64,000 nt of DNA from Bacteroides sp. 214 (GCF_010501015.1 NZ_QVML01000002.1:124001-188000); one strand, 5' to 3'. Positions 52,967-62,663 are shown, counted from the stretch's first letter. Made by a program: numbers and translations. The notes: generated by a model from the letters alone, not told the origin.

Positions 52967-53434
52967 ATTTCTATATCCTCAAAATGTATGTAGAGCAAAG
53001 GTAGTATATAAAGTGAGTTTATACTAAATAGTAAAACACCAATTATAACCCAGAAAAAGTATTATTTATTCAGTATTTCGTAAAACATAACACCTTTCGC
53101 TATTTTTGTCACCGAATTTCAAAACTTAATGCGTTAAGGCGGAGTTCATTTTACGAATGGTGTTATTGATATTGTCTTATTCTTTGACGACAAGAAAAGT
53201 GATGTTTTTCCACTGGTAAATTGTATAATAAAAGCCGGTCTATAGACCAGCTCCTCCATGAAGGGATATACCGTGCCGTTCATGTATGTTGGCTCGGAAA
53301 ATTGAAAAACAAATACGAGTGAAGCATTGCTTATATTGATTGAGATGATTAGTTTTGTTCTCTCATTCACAAATACGATTACAAAGGGATGTGAGCGTAA
53401 AAGAAAGCAATGAAATACTACTATTGAAATAAGC
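52967..53434. other. Apparently decayed intergenic stretch
   Basis: No intact gene is seen. A short open stretch on the plus strand (about 53134-53243; FTNGVIDIVLFFDDKKSDVF) reads like coding sequence but has no start and ends at a stop, so it may be a gene remnant. At 53256-53285 there is a 30-bp match (26 identical) to 54304-54333 in the SDR gene. The region lies in the accessory patch. Confidence 0.4.
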
Positions 53435-53867
53435 ATGGAGAATAATATAATTTTTTACTCTACACCTGGAGGGAACGTCAGTGTGCAGGTTCAGTTTGAA
53501 GATGGCACATTCTGGCTTACACAAAAACGTATGGCAGAACTCTTTGGGGTAGATGTTAGAACAGTTAATGAGCATCTACAAAATATTTTTAAATCCAAAG
53601 AGCTAATTAAAGAGACAACTATCCGGAAAATCCGGATAGTTCAGCAAGAGGGCTCCAGAGAAGTGTCGCGAGAGCTGGACTTCTATCATTTGGATACAGT
53701 TCCTGGAACTATCTCAATACCCTATATTGCAAGATAAAGGAAAAATCTCTGCATTGGAAGCAAAACTAAAGGCTGAACAAGAATATGAGGTGTTTCGGAA
53801 AGTTCAAGATCAATACTATCTTTCGGATTTCGATAAAGAAGTGAAAAAATTGAAAGGGGAGCAATAA
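53435..53867 (+). pseudogene. RhuM-family protein, internally deleted and frameshifted
   Basis: The N-terminal part (about 90 residues: IIFYSTPGGNVSVQVQFEDG, FWLTQKRMAELFGVDVRTVN) is the conserved start of RhuM/virulence-type proteins. After LDFYHLD the expected middle is missing, and the frame reaches a stop at 53737. Shifted to another frame, the sequence continues ISALEAKLKAEQEYEVFRKV, YYLSDFDKEVKKLKGEQ to a stop at 53867, which is the expected C-terminal end. The middle of roughly 150-200 codons has been lost. RhuM genes occur in mobile islands; function is unclear. Confidence 0.75.
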
Positions 53868-53887
53868 TAGCCCCCCTTACGATTAAT

Positions 53888-54703
53888 TTACACCCCACTA
53901 AACGCACTAAACCCACCATCAATAGGCAATACTACTCCAGTAATAAAGCGTGCTGCGTCACTGCAAAGGAATTGTACAGCTCCGTTTAGTTCGCTGATAT
54001 CGCCAAAGCGACCCATGGGGGTTTTGGCTAATACTTTTTTGCTTCTGTCGGTTAGCGTTCCATCAGGATTGATGAGTACCGCGCGGTTTTGGTCACCGAT
54101 GAAGAAGCCCGGAGCAATTGCGTTTACACGAATTCCGTCGCCATGCTTTAATGCCATTTCGGTAGCAAGCCATTGTGTGAAGTTGCTAACTGCTGTTTTT
54201 GCAGCCGAGTAACCCGGTACTCTTGTCAATGCCGAGTAAGCAGCCATAGAAGATACGTTGATGATGCAACCGTGTTTTTGCTTTGCCATTACTTTGCTGA
54301 ATACCATAGAGGGGTATACCGTTCCGTTCATGTTGAGGTTGGTAACTTTTTCCCATTCTTCAACAGGCATGTCATAGAATTCCTGATCGGGTGCTAAGGT
54401 TCCTTTTGGGGTGTTTCCTCCGGCAATGTTCAATAGGATATCTACCTGTCCCCATTTGGCAACAACTTCATTGGCTACGTTTTCGAGACTTGCCATATCC
54501 AGTACATTACCTACAATACCAATCGCTTCGCCACCGTTTACGGTAAGTTCTTTTACACGGGCATCAAGCTGCTCTTGTCTGATGTCGATAGCAACTACTT
54601 TTGCTCCGGCTTCAATAAAACTCTTGGCAATGCTTCCGCCCAATACACCTCCGGCACCTGTAATAACAGCTACCTTGTCTTTAATGCTAAATTGTTCGTT
54701 CAT
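53888..54703 (-). CDS. SDR-family oxidoreductase, probable D-mannonate oxidoreductase
   Basis: A 271-residue short-chain dehydrogenase. The cofactor motif is TGAGGVLGGSIA (about residue 15) with VVAIDIR supplying an Asp that favours NAD(H). The catalytic residues are in NVSSMAAYSA and the YSAAKTA (YxxxK) motif. Because it follows uxuA by six bases in the same transcript, it is inferred to interconvert D-fructuronate and D-mannonate, the step before mannonate dehydratase, although the E. coli UxuB belongs to a different family. Confidence 0.87.
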   Translation of the reverse strand: MNEQFSIKDKVAVITGAGGVLGGSIAKSFIEAGAKVVAIDIRQEQLDARVKELTVNGGEAIGIVGNVLDMASLENVANEVVAKWGQVDILLNIAGGNTPKGTLAPDQEFYDMPVEEWEKVTNLNMNGTVYPSMVFSKVMAKQKHGCIINVSSMAAYSALTRVPGYSAAKTAVSNFTQWLATEMALKHGDGIRVNAIAPGFFIGDQNRAVLINPDGTLTDRSKKVLAKTPMGRFGDISELNGAVQFLCSDAARFITGVVLPIDGGFSAFSGV

Positions 54704-54709
54704 AATTTG

Positions 54710-55891
54710 TTAGCTTATATGTTTTTTGATTTCATCTTGTACGGTGGCAATTACACCTTCTACTTGTCCCAGTGCCAACATTCTACCATGGAATGAGTAT
54801 CCGGCATTGTAGCCTTTGTCCTCGTCGCCAAGAATAGTGCGACCATGATCTACGCGCATCGGCAACGCTGGATTTTCTTTTTCGAAGATACGGATTACCT
54901 CTATCAGGTTAGCTCTTCCACCTAAGTGCAGTGCTTCGATGAAGTTGCCGTCGGGGAAAACATTGGTGCTTCTGAGGTGTACGAATTTAGTACGCGACGC
55001 GAATTTCTTTGCCAATGCAGGTACATCATTATGGATACCCGCGCTAAGCGAACCGGCGCAGAAAGTAAGTCCGTTGCATGGATGATTTACCGCGTTGAGG
55101 AACCACTCGATGTCTTCTTCGTTGGTTACAATACGTGGCAGTCCCAATAGTTGGCATGGAGGATCGTCGGGGTGTACGCACATTCCTATATTATACTGCT
55201 CACAAACCGGCATGATTCTTTCTAAGAAATACTTCATATTGGCACGTAGCTGATCTCTGTCTATGCCATCGTAAAGAGCCAATAGCTGTTTGAAGAGTGC
55301 TACCGGATTGTTATCGCTTTCTTTGATATTTCCATTTACAAAACCTTGAGTTTTCACGATAATGGAATTTACCAAATCTTGTTTGTCGTCGTCGGTAACG
55401 GTTGCCTTGAATGCTTCTACTTTTTCAAGAATCTCGGGCGAGTAATCTTTTTCCGCGCCTTCGCGTTCCAGGATGTAAATCTCAAAGTAGGCAAATTTTA
55501 CTTTGTCAAAGTAAAGCGAGGTGGCGCCATCTTCCCATTTGTGCTCTAAGTCGGTGCGAGCCCAGTCCAGTACCGGCATAAAATTGTAGCACACAGTGGT
55601 TACCCCTGCTTTTCCTAAGTTCTCTAAACTAATGATGTACTTGTCTATAAGTTCGTCACGGTCTTTGCCTGCGTACTTAATAGATTCACTAACCGGAAGA
55701 CTTTCTACCACCGACCATCTGAGTCCGTAGCTCTCGATGTACGATTTCATGTCGTTAATAGCCTCCAACGACCACACCTCTCCATTAGGAATATCGTGTA
55801 GTGCGGTTACAATTCCTTCCACTCCGATTTGTCTGAGCATATCGAGTGTGATTTTGTCTTTTTTACCAAACCAGCGCCATGTCTTTTCCAT
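54710..55891 (-). CDS. uxuA: Mannonate dehydratase
   Basis: Dehydrates D-mannonate to 2-keto-3-deoxy-D-gluconate in glucuronate and pectin-derived uronate use. The 393 residues have the characteristic start KTWRWFGKKDKITLDMLRQI, the metal-site region NIGMCVHPDDPP and GLTFCAGSLSAG, RSTNVFPDGNFIE and MRVDHGRTI. A -7 box TAATTTTG is at 55938-55945 (minus strand). The transcript includes the SDR gene. Confidence 0.96.
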   Translation of the reverse strand: MEKTWRWFGKKDKITLDMLRQIGVEGIVTALHDIPNGEVWSLEAINDMKSYIESYGLRWSVVESLPVSESIKYAGKDRDELIDKYIISLENLGKAGVTTVCYNFMPVLDWARTDLEHKWEDGATSLYFDKVKFAYFEIYILEREGAEKDYSPEILEKVEAFKATVTDDDKQDLVNSIIVKTQGFVNGNIKESDNNPVALFKQLLALYDGIDRDQLRANMKYFLERIMPVCEQYNIGMCVHPDDPPCQLLGLPRIVTNEEDIEWFLNAVNHPCNGLTFCAGSLSAGIHNDVPALAKKFASRTKFVHLRSTNVFPDGNFIEALHLGGRANLIEVIRIFEKENPALPMRVDHGRTILGDEDKGYNAGYSFHGRMLALGQVEGVIATVQDEIKKHIS

Positions 55892-56058
55892 ACAATTGCT
55901 TTTTTATGTTTACAGTATTGAGTATGTATATATCTTGCAAAATTAGAGCAATAAAGAATATGGAAATGCATCTATTTTTGCGAAAGGTATTACGGTTTTT
56001 GCAAACTAAGCTATGCTAACTATTGGCGAGTGCTTCGGTAATATAAAGATATGATTGG

Positions 56059-57690
56059 CTATTTTTCCAGTTCCCGCAAAGAATCCATCTTTTTCTTTTC
56101 CAGAAACTCGTAGATGCCACTTAGGTGTTCGGTTACTTTTTTGTTGCCAAACTCGTACACCTTGGTAACTAGTCCATCCAAGAAATCACGGTCGTGCGAT
56201 ACGACTATTAATGTTCCGTCGAAATCTACCAACGCTTGTTTGAGGATGTCTTTGGTGCGAATGTCCAAGTGATTGGTTGGCTCATCGAGGATAAGTAGAT
56301 TCACCGGTTCGAGCAATAATTTTATCATAGCCAAGCGGGTACGCTCACCACCCGACAGTACTTTTACTTTCTTTGTAGACTCCTCGCCACCAAACATAAA
56401 TGCTCCCAGCAAATCGCGTATCTTGGTACGGATGTCTCCCTTGGCTACATCGTCGATTGTTTGGAAGACACTCAGATTTTCATCGAGCAGTGATGCCTGG
56501 TTCTGTGCAAAATAACCTATCTGAACGTTGTGTCCTAAGGTTAATGTACCTTCATGTTCTATTTCGTTCATGATGCACTTCACGAGTGTGGATTTTCCTT
56601 CACCGTTTTTTCCCACAAAAGCAACTTTATCGCCACGTTCAATCATCAACGAAGCATTTTTGAATACGGTATGATTTCCGTATATTTTGCCTACGCCATC
56701 CATCGTAACAGGATAATTGCCCGAACGTGGAGAAGGTGGGAATTTCAGGCGCAACGCGGAGGTGTCTTCTTCATCTACTTCCAGAATCTCTAACTTCTCG
56801 AGCATCTTCACACGGCTTTGCACTTGTAGTGTTTTGGAGTAAGTACCCTTAAATCGTTCGATAAACTCTTGGGTGTCTGCAATGAATTTTTGTTGCTCTT
56901 CAAACGCTTTCTGTTGTTGGCGACACCGGTCTTGACGAAGCTCCAGATATTTGGAGTAGTTTACCTTATAATCGTATATACGTCCCATGGTAATTTCTAT
57001 GGTACGTGTTGTGATGTTGTCTACGAATTTACGGTCGTGGCTAATAACGATAACCGCCTTGGCACTATTAATTAAGAACTCTTCGAGCCACTCAATTGAT
57101 TCAATATCAAGATGGTTTGTAGGTTCATCGAGCAGTAACACATCCGGCTTTTGCAACAGTAGCTTAGCCAGCTCGATGCGCATGCGCCAACCACCACTAA
57201 ATTCGCTGGTTGGTCTGTGGAAGTCATTGCGATTAAAACCAAGTCCCAGTAGGATTTTCTCTACATCCTCCTCGTAATTAGTGGCATCTATAGCGTAAAA
57301 TTTTTCACTGATGGCAGATACCTTTTCGATAAGCTCCATGTAGCTGTCGCTCTCATAATCTGTCCGCGTTTCCAACTCTTTGTTTAACGAATTGATTTCC
57401 TCCTCCATTTTATGCAGATGGCTGAATGCTTGTGCGGTTTCTTCAAATACGGTGCGACCATCTTCGGTCATTAAATGTTGTGGAAGATAAGCTATGACAG
57501 CATCTTTGGGTGTAGATATTTTTCCACGTGTGGCTTGCCTCTCTCCACCCAGTATTTTGAGTAAAGTACTTTTCCCCGCTCCGTTTTTACCCATCAGGGC
57601 GATACGGTCTTTTTCGTTAATAACAAATGAAATATCTGAGAATAAGGTGGTTCCGCCAAACTCAACGGTCAATCCATCAATCGAAATCAT
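56059..57690 (-). CDS. ABC-F family ATPase
   Basis: A 543-residue cytosolic protein with two ATPase cassettes and no membrane segments. Walker A motifs GKNGAGKST and GKNGEGKST, signatures SGGWRM and SGGERT, and Walker B stretches with DEPTNHLD twice are all visible. Between them lies the ABC-F linker (about 245-300). ABC-F proteins act on the ribosome as translation factors or antibiotic-protection proteins; the lack of a long arm points to housekeeping. The ATG at 57690 is chosen since MISIDGLTVEFGG is the usual start. Confidence 0.93.
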   Translation of the reverse strand: MISIDGLTVEFGGTTLFSDISFVINEKDRIALMGKNGAGKSTLLKILGGERQATRGKISTPKDAVIAYLPQHLMTEDGRTVFEETAQAFSHLHKMEEEINSLNKELETRTDYESDSYMELIEKVSAISEKFYAIDATNYEEDVEKILLGLGFNRNDFHRPTSEFSGGWRMRIELAKLLLQKPDVLLLDEPTNHLDIESIEWLEEFLINSAKAVIVISHDRKFVDNITTRTIEITMGRIYDYKVNYSKYLELRQDRCRQQQKAFEEQQKFIADTQEFIERFKGTYSKTLQVQSRVKMLEKLEILEVDEEDTSALRLKFPPSPRSGNYPVTMDGVGKIYGNHTVFKNASLMIERGDKVAFVGKNGEGKSTLVKCIMNEIEHEGTLTLGHNVQIGYFAQNQASLLDENLSVFQTIDDVAKGDIRTKIRDLLGAFMFGGEESTKKVKVLSGGERTRLAMIKLLLEPVNLLILDEPTNHLDIRTKDILKQALVDFDGTLIVVSHDRDFLDGLVTKVYEFGNKKVTEHLSGIYEFLEKKKMDSLRELEK

Positions 57691-57789
57691 AAAATATTTA
57701 TTTTTGTGGCGCAAAGATAGGTATTAATATGGATTTTTTTCCTAAATTGCGCCCTCAATTAGTAGAATAACAAACTTCAATATAGAGAT

Positions 57790-58191
57790 ATGGAGAACGG
57801 ACAAATGAATCTAGAAGAACGCCCATTGATTCTGGTAGCAGAAGACGATGATAGTAACTTCAAGTTGATAAAGGCGATTATCGGAAAGAAATACGATATT
57901 GTTTGGGCGAAGAACGGACAAGAAATGGTAGATAACTTTAACGAGTATCGCGGAAAGACTAAAGCGATGCTAATGGATATAAAGATGCCCATTATGAATG
58001 GATTGGAAGCAACCAAGATTATCCGCGAAATGGAGCCCGATATTCCAATCATTATGCAAACAGCCTACGCATTTAATACCGATAAGGAAAATGCCATGAA
58101 AGCTGGTGCAACCGAAGTACTGGTGAAGCCAATTACACTTGCTGCTTTGAGAGGTTGTTTGAGTAAATACTTCCCCGAAGTTACCTGGTAA
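57790..58191 (+). CDS. Single-domain response regulator
   Basis: A 133-residue stand-alone receiver. It has the acidic pair (EDDDSN), the phosphoacceptor Asp in AMLMDIKMPIMNG (about residue 60), MQTAYAF with the conserved Thr, and the Lys in VLVKPI. There is no output domain, so it must signal by protein contact. No kinase gene is adjacent. It lies between a divergent ABC-F gene and a convergent phosphate transporter gene. Confidence 0.93.
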   Translation: MENGQMNLEERPLILVAEDDDSNFKLIKAIIGKKYDIVWAKNGQEMVDNFNEYRGKTKAMLMDIKMPIMNGLEATKIIREMEPDIPIIMQTAYAFNTDKENAMKAGATEVLVKPITLAALRGCLSKYFPEVTW

Positions 58192-58222
58192 ATAGAGGAA
58201 AGTAAAACTTAAGATAAGTGTG

Positions 58223-58254
58223 AGCCGCATTCGATTTTCGACTGCGGCTTTTTT
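58223..58254 (+). terminator. Terminator after the single-domain response regulator
   Basis: AGCCGCA (58223-58229) pairs with TGCGGCT (58243-58249), then a T-run. Confidence 0.85.
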
Positions 58255-58267
58255 ATTGTGTGGATTT

Positions 58268-60523
58268 TTAGAAGTAATCTTCCTGTTGGAATTTCAGATT
58301 AACCTTCATCAGGTTTATCGAATAGGTAACCAGATTCTGTGCCTCTTGCAACAAGGCAAGATACACGAGGCTCATTTTAATGCTACCGGACTGATTCTGG
58401 ATACGTTGCAACTCAATGCGTTTAAGACCGGAGAGCTGATTGTTGACTTTGTTGGAAACTTGAATATCGTGATTAAAGTCGCTATAATCGTTCTTCTTTA
58501 ACTTGTCGCTACATGAGTTAACGAGCCCAACAATTTCTTCGGCAATAACTCCAAACTCTTCTTTTTGCGCCACTTCCAATGGGGTGAAGTTGTTATCAAT
58601 ATGCTCAAGAATGGGTTCGCACATACGGTCTAAGCTATAGGCCAACTCGGCGGCAAAGTCATTCCCTTGATAATAGTAGAGTCCTTTATTGATAAGCGTT
58701 TGGTTGTCGAGGCGAGAAACGGCAAGCGCGCCGGTTCTTTTCATCTGCTTAATAAGTTGCTTCTCGAACTTGATGCTACCCGACGCTTTGCGCAAGCCAC
58801 GCAGATTCTCTTCGAAGAAGGAGCCTACAGTTAGTTGAAAGGTGTTAGCTGTGAAATCGAGTATCTTTCCTATTTCTTCGCGGGTATACATGCGCAGTAA
58901 CGAAAGAGTTTCTTCGGAGTCAGCACTTTTAAACAACTGCGTAACGGTTTCGCTTTTTGCCTCTCTTGCTTTCTTCTTTTTATATAATACCTGGCTACGA
59001 ATTAAAGAAAGCGCGGCAAGACCAGCCATGGCGAGTATAGCGACAACTCCACCATAATAAATAATCAGTGCTACTACAAAACTGATGGTAAAGGCGGCTC
59101 CCGCGGTAAGAAACCAGCCACCAATAACGGAAAGCACACCTGTTATGCGAAATACCGCAGAGTCTCTACCCCATGCACGGTCGGACAGTGACGACCCCAT
59201 AGCTACCATAAAGGTTACATAGGTGGTAGACAGCGGTAGCTTTAGTGAAGTACCAACAGCAATGAGCAGACCTGCCAATACCAAGTTGACCGAAGCGCGA
59301 ACCAAGTCGAAAGAGGCACCATCCTCCAGGATTATTTCACTCTTGCGAAATCGGGAATCTATCCAAACCTTTGTTTTGTCGGGTACTGATTTAGTAACAA
59401 CAGTAGAGAAATTTAATGCTAATCGAACAAATTTACGAGCAATGGGTGTGCTGCCGAATGATTCTTCTCCTTCATCCTGACGAGAGAGATCGACCGAGGT
59501 TTTAATAACATTGTGTGCTTTCTTTGAAGTAAACAGCGCGTAAACCATGATGAACCCCGCTCCCAATAGGAAATACCAGGGCGTTTGCGCCGAATCCAGC
59601 AATGAATCCATCAAGAAACTATCTGGTGTAGCTCCTGCGCCATTGGTTGTAAAATCGAGGAAGGCGGAATAACCGGCAAGTGGTACACCGATAAAATTCA
59701 CTAAGTCGTTTCCGGCGAAAGCCAAAGCCAAAGCAAAGGTGCCGAGCAATACGATGATTTTGAACACATTAACCTTCATCCAATGCAATAGTTGCATGAA
59801 TATCGTGAAGAACACAAAAGAGTAACACACGATTAGCCAACTGTTGTCTTGCACCCACAGCTTGTTTTCCGCAGTCATGAACGAACTGTCTTTTAGTCCC
59901 TTAATCAGCATAAAGTAAATAATGGCTGTGGTAGCAATACCCCCGAAAATTGCGATACTATATTTCATCTTCTTCTTGTAATTAAAGGTAAAGACGAGGC
60001 GGGCTATGTACTGAACAATCATACCGAAGAGGAATGCGATAGCAACCGATAAGAAAATGGCCATGATGACGGAAAGCGCTTTGTCGGTGTTGATAAGGTT
60101 TCCAAGTTCTAAGGTGTCGCTGTTTGCCACCTTAATCAGTGCGATGGCAAAAGTAGCTCCCAGTAGCTCAAACACCATAGATACGGTGGTCGATGTGGGC
60201 ATGCCCATCGAATTGAACAAATCAAGAAGAACCACGTCGGTAAGCATAACCGTAAGCAGTATGCACATGATTTCCGAAAAGTAGAAGAATTGGGGTTGGT
60301 AAATGCCATGACGGGCAATATCCATCATGCCATTAGAGAGCGTTGCTCCTGCAAAGACACCTATAGCGGCAATAATAAGTACCACTTTGAAAGGTGCTGC
60401 TTTTGCACCTACTGCCGAATTTAGAAAATTTACTGCGTCATTGCTTACCCCAACAATAATATCATAAATCGCTAATACGAAAATGAAAATTATCAAACCT
60501 AAGTAGAGTGTTTCCATATACAT
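58268..60523 (-). CDS. PiT-family inorganic phosphate transporter fused to a PhoU-like domain
   Basis: A 751-residue protein. The membrane part has the two PiT signatures, DIIVGVSNDAVNFLNSAVGA near the start and NDLVNFIGVPLAGYSA in the middle. A central loop (about residues 350-420) is followed by more membrane segments. The last 220 residues (GKILDFTANTFQLTVGSFFE onward) form a helical PhoU-like soluble domain, presumably controlling transport. The start could be 60523 or the second Met at 60517. It lies 58 bp after ppk1 on the same strand. Confidence 0.9.
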   Translation of the reverse strand: MYMETLYLGLIIFIFVLAIYDIIVGVSNDAVNFLNSAVGAKAAPFKVVLIIAAIGVFAGATLSNGMMDIARHGIYQPQFFYFSEIMCILLTVMLTDVVLLDLFNSMGMPTSTTVSMVFELLGATFAIALIKVANSDTLELGNLINTDKALSVIMAIFLSVAIAFLFGMIVQYIARLVFTFNYKKKMKYSIAIFGGIATTAIIYFMLIKGLKDSSFMTAENKLWVQDNSWLIVCYSFVFFTIFMQLLHWMKVNVFKIIVLLGTFALALAFAGNDLVNFIGVPLAGYSAFLDFTTNGAGATPDSFLMDSLLDSAQTPWYFLLGAGFIMVYALFTSKKAHNVIKTSVDLSRQDEGEESFGSTPIARKFVRLALNFSTVVTKSVPDKTKVWIDSRFRKSEIILEDGASFDLVRASVNLVLAGLLIAVGTSLKLPLSTTYVTFMVAMGSSLSDRAWGRDSAVFRITGVLSVIGGWFLTAGAAFTISFVVALIIYYGGVVAILAMAGLAALSLIRSQVLYKKKKAREAKSETVTQLFKSADSEETLSLLRMYTREEIGKILDFTANTFQLTVGSFFEENLRGLRKASGSIKFEKQLIKQMKRTGALAVSRLDNQTLINKGLYYYQGNDFAAELAYSLDRMCEPILEHIDNNFTPLEVAQKEEFGVIAEEIVGLVNSCSDKLKKNDYSDFNHDIQVSNKVNNQLSGLKRIELQRIQNQSGSIKMSLVYLALLQEAQNLVTYSINLMKVNLKFQQEDYF

Positions 60524-60581
60524 ATTATAATATATGTTGGCAAAGAAACGATAAAATTATTGCAGATGGATTTCAATCGTA

Positions 60582-62639
60582 TTACAGTGTTGTGTCATTC
60601 TTCTTTTTAAGATACTCGTAGAACGAATATTGCGCGCGAACGGGCTGTGCCGCGTTATTTTTTTTGAAGATGTTTTCTAAATTTTCATCGATAAAGCAAG
60701 CTTTTTGATTATCGCAGAGCTGAATGGTAAGTAATTCGATAATTTCTTGCCGCAACTCCTTGTCAAGCACGGGTGCAACAGCCTCAATGCGGCGATAAAG
60801 ATTGCGCTTCATCCAGTCGGGCGAACCCAGATAGACTTTAGGATCTCCATTGTTGCCGAAGTAAACAATTCTTGTATGTTCCAGGAATGTATCTACAATG
60901 CGGGTAATGCGTATGTTCTGGCTGTAGGGCTGATTGGGAATAAGGCAACAAATACCACGAATAATCAAATCGATTTGTACCCCTTTTTGTGAGGCTTCGT
61001 ACAGACGATCAATCATGGTGGGGTCTTGTAGCGCATTTAACTTCAAAATAATTCGTCCCTCTTTTCCTTCTTCAACCAGCTTAATTTCGGTGTCGATAAG
61101 CTCATTAATTTGAGGTATAAGATTGAACTGTGCCACAAGTAGTTTGCGAAACTGGGTTCCTTTTTGCCCTTCGAGTGTTAAGAACAAGTTGTGTAAGTCG
61201 TTTACAATTGTTTTATTGGTTGTAAACAGGCCTACGTCCGAATATTGCTTGGCGGTTTTTTCGTTGAAGTTGCCTGTGCTGATGTACGCATAGCTTCGGA
61301 TGGGTTTTCCTTGAGTGTTACGACGTAGTACCAAGGCTACCTTGGCGTGAACTTTCAGTCCCGGTATGCTATATATAATATTGATTCCGGCAGCTTTCAT
61401 CATTTCGGCGGTTGCGAGGTTATTCTCTTCGTCGAAGCGAGCCTTCAGTTCAACAAAAACGGTTACTTTCTTTCCACTTCGCGCGGCGGCAATCAATGAG
61501 TTGATAACGGCTGAGTTTTCGGCAACACGATATTGAGTCACCATAATCTCGCTTACCCTTGCGTCGTTTCCAGCTTCGTATAAGAAATGAATGAAATGGT
61601 CGAAAGAGTGGTATGGATAGTGCAACATCAAATCTTTGTGTGCTACATACTGGAAGATAGACTCTTTTCCATTCAAGCAATTCAATAGCATAGGCTCGGG
61701 CTTCTCGAGTTGCATTTGCTTGTTGGGGCAGGGGAGTGTTCTTAAATCTTCCAGGTTCAGGTGTTTCTCGCCCGGCACTAACTCATGCCTGTTTATGTTG
61801 AAAGCTTCTATCAGAAAGGAAAGAAAATCATCGGGCATGTTACGGTCGTACACAAAACGGCTGACAGCTCCAATCTTTCTTTTCTTCACTTTCTTCTTCA
61901 CTTGTTCTATGATACCTGCCTGAAGCGCATCGTCAATAACAATATCCGCATCTCTCGATATCTTAATACTGTAACTGCAATCTACTTTGTAGCCGGGGAA
62001 TATCATGGCCAGATTAGCTTTAATGATATCCTCGATAAACATGATGTAGTAATCGTTTTTTATGCGTGGTAGCTCTATAAAACGAGGTACTTTGCTGTGT
62101 GGTATTTTTAGTACGTAGTATGCAGTCTCTTTTGTAGCCACACTAATTAATCGTACGGCAAGGTACAATCGCTCGTCTCGCAGAAAGGATATCACTTTAT
62201 CCTTGCCAATGGGCACTGGTTGCAGGAACGGAAAGACTTCCTCTCTGAAAAAATCTTTTATGTATTCCTGATGAAATGGTTCGAGCTCTTTTTGGCTTTG
62301 ATAAAAAATGATGTTGTTCTTGCGTAAAGCGGGCAGTATCTTCCTCTCGTAAATTTGAATACGTTTTTCCAGTTGCCTGTTTACCTCATTACTGATGTCG
62401 GTAAGCAGGTCTTTGGATGATTGTACATCTTCGTCGCTGTTTCTTGCTATACCCGAAGCTGCGGCACGGTGGTCGGCAACTCGTACCTTGTAGAATTCTT
62501 CGAGATTGGAAGAGTAAATGGAAATGAAGTTTATGCGTTCATATAACGGTAGCTTGTCATCATCGGCTTCGAGCAGTACCCGGTAGTTGAATGACAGCCA
62601 ACTTATATCTCTTTTGAAATAATTATATGTGGTTTGCAT
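60582..62639 (-). CDS. ppk1: Polyphosphate kinase 1
   Basis: Polymerises the terminal phosphate of ATP into inorganic polyphosphate. From the ATG at 62639 the protein is 685 residues. It begins YNYFKRDISWLSFNYRVLLE and includes VTQYRVAENSAVINSL, VFVELKARFDEENN, GLKVHAKVALVLRR with the phosphohistidine, TGNFNEKTAKQYSDVGLFT and GSPDWMKRNLYRRIEAVAPV. The earlier in-frame start is excluded by the -7 box TATTTTTG upstream. It is the first gene of the ppk1-pit unit. Confidence 0.94.
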   Translation of the reverse strand: MQTTYNYFKRDISWLSFNYRVLLEADDDKLPLYERINFISIYSSNLEEFYKVRVADHRAAASGIARNSDEDVQSSKDLLTDISNEVNRQLEKRIQIYERKILPALRKNNIIFYQSQKELEPFHQEYIKDFFREEVFPFLQPVPIGKDKVISFLRDERLYLAVRLISVATKETAYYVLKIPHSKVPRFIELPRIKNDYYIMFIEDIIKANLAMIFPGYKVDCSYSIKISRDADIVIDDALQAGIIEQVKKKVKKRKIGAVSRFVYDRNMPDDFLSFLIEAFNINRHELVPGEKHLNLEDLRTLPCPNKQMQLEKPEPMLLNCLNGKESIFQYVAHKDLMLHYPYHSFDHFIHFLYEAGNDARVSEIMVTQYRVAENSAVINSLIAAARSGKKVTVFVELKARFDEENNLATAEMMKAAGINIIYSIPGLKVHAKVALVLRRNTQGKPIRSYAYISTGNFNEKTAKQYSDVGLFTTNKTIVNDLHNLFLTLEGQKGTQFRKLLVAQFNLIPQINELIDTEIKLVEEGKEGRIILKLNALQDPTMIDRLYEASQKGVQIDLIIRGICCLIPNQPYSQNIRITRIVDTFLEHTRIVYFGNNGDPKVYLGSPDWMKRNLYRRIEAVAPVLDKELRQEIIELLTIQLCDNQKACFIDENLENIFKKNNAAQPVRAQYSFYEYLKKKNDTTL

Positions 62640-62663
62640 AAAAACTCTTTTGCTCAAAAATAC

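Noticed and set aside
53146..53436. 96-codon minus-strand open frame in the decayed region
   Set aside because: Its composition is not protein-like, no family resemblance was seen, and it overlaps the start of the RhuM pseudogene.
51578..53887. Attachment-site repeat of the tRNA-Arg 3' end
   Set aside because: No second copy of the T-arm and acceptor sequence was seen up to the uxuA pair, and no integrase gene is present.
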